Source: JACPUW01 sp049115495 (GTDB lineage Bacteria > Bacteroidota > Bacteroidia > CAILMK01 > JACPUW01). From it: a DNA stretch of 64,000 nt. Positions 63,945 through 64,000 of the stretch are shown piece after piece. A program made the position numbers and the translations under genes. The stretch lies in contig JAGDZV010000001.1 in assembly GCA_049115495.1 (NCBI GenBank), positions 434,001-498,000 of the forward strand, written 5' to 3'. Position 1 is the first letter of the stretch. The number at the start of each line of letters is the position of its first letter. The notes under the pieces are model-generated. The model had not been told where the DNA came from. It ran no database searches and worked only from the letters and a program-made list of their open reading frames with translations.

Positions 63945-64000
63945 CTAATTACCAGCTAAGGTAACTTGCACTTTAGCTGTTTCTTGAAACTTGTTTAAAA
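63945..64000 (-). CDS. 3' end of an unknown gene, cut by the window edge
   Basis: The minus-strand frame ending at the TAG at 63945-63947 encodes a plausible C-terminus, LNKFQETAKVQVTLAGN, and is open to the window edge. It lies 11 bases before the ATG of the preceding-strand neighbour at 63933. Only 17 residues are visible, so no family can be assigned. Confidence 0.45.
   Translation of the reverse strand, partial: LNKFQETAKVQVTLAGN

Noticed and set aside
1..64000. Phage, insertion sequence, defence or toxin-antitoxin module
   Set aside because: No transposase, integrase, restriction, CRISPR or toxin family was seen; codon use and gene spacing look uniform across the window.

Overview
This is a low-GC stretch of chromosome from a member of the Bacteroidota, most likely a marine Flavobacteriales-type organism. 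Evidence: many secreted proteins end in type IX secretion (T9SS) type A sorting domains; DUF2723, DUF1015, DUF3857, DUF5723, DUF4465 and GSCFA families are present; lipoproteins and TonB-dependent receptors are abundant; start sites mostly lack Shine-Dalgarno sequences; and promoter-like TTTG / TAnnTTTG elements recur. An ApbE gene beside a probable NqrM gene points to a Na+-translocating NADH dehydrogenase elsewhere in the genome. No phage, insertion sequence, CRISPR array, tRNA or rRNA gene was seen.

Layout. 1-6.5 kb: 3' part of recQ, a GSCFA protein, then on the minus strand a T9SS protein, a TonB-dependent receptor and a rhodanese lipoprotein. 6.8-9.2 kb: a sulfur operon with a CstB-like persulfide dioxygenase/rhodanese fusion and two YeeE/YedE half-transporters. 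9.2-9.6 kb: a gene-free interval with two tandem small-RNA-like units that share an identical 36-nt core, each with its own promoter and terminator. 9.6-15.1 kb: ruvB, queG, a TonB C-terminal-domain protein and a large DUF2723 membrane protein. 15.3-18.8 kb: a three-repeat T9SS protein and a SanA-like protein. 18.9-22.6 kb: hutU (with a heptamer tandem repeat on its stop codon), an outer-membrane porin and a ferritin-like protein.

22.8-28.5 kb: a vitamin B12 uptake operon, consisting of a cobalamin riboswitch, a BtuB-like receptor, a double DUF4465 T9SS protein, a secreted surface protein and a BtuG-like beta-propeller lipoprotein, all with overlapping genes. 28.6-35.2 kb: an EGF-like lipoprotein, the serine pathway genes serC-serA with DUF1015, then lysA and a methyltransferase. 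35-39 kb: a minus-strand cluster with an alpha/beta hydrolase, two unknown proteins and a 5'-nucleotidase split into catalytic and C-terminal-domain genes. 39-46.6 kb: an orphan sensor kinase with two predicted SpoIIAA/STAS-like input domains, DUF5723, RDD, VOC, SpoIIAA-like, amine-oxidase and DUF2721 proteins. 46.9-52 kb: two paralogous large T9SS proteins with a homogenised 3' block. 52-64 kb: a formylglycine-enzyme-fold protein, a photolyase, ftsK-lolA-apbE with a convergent NqrM-like gene, and a pair of DUF3857 proteins, one with an intact transglutaminase triad and one without it, followed by an outer-membrane-type protein and the 3' tip of another gene.

The strongest candidate for something undescribed is the twin small-RNA locus at 9.23-9.55 kb. 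Next in interest are the active/inactive transglutaminase pair, the hutU heptamer repeat, the B12 surface operon and the duplicated T9SS genes. Family assignments rest on motif recognition by eye; no database search was possible.
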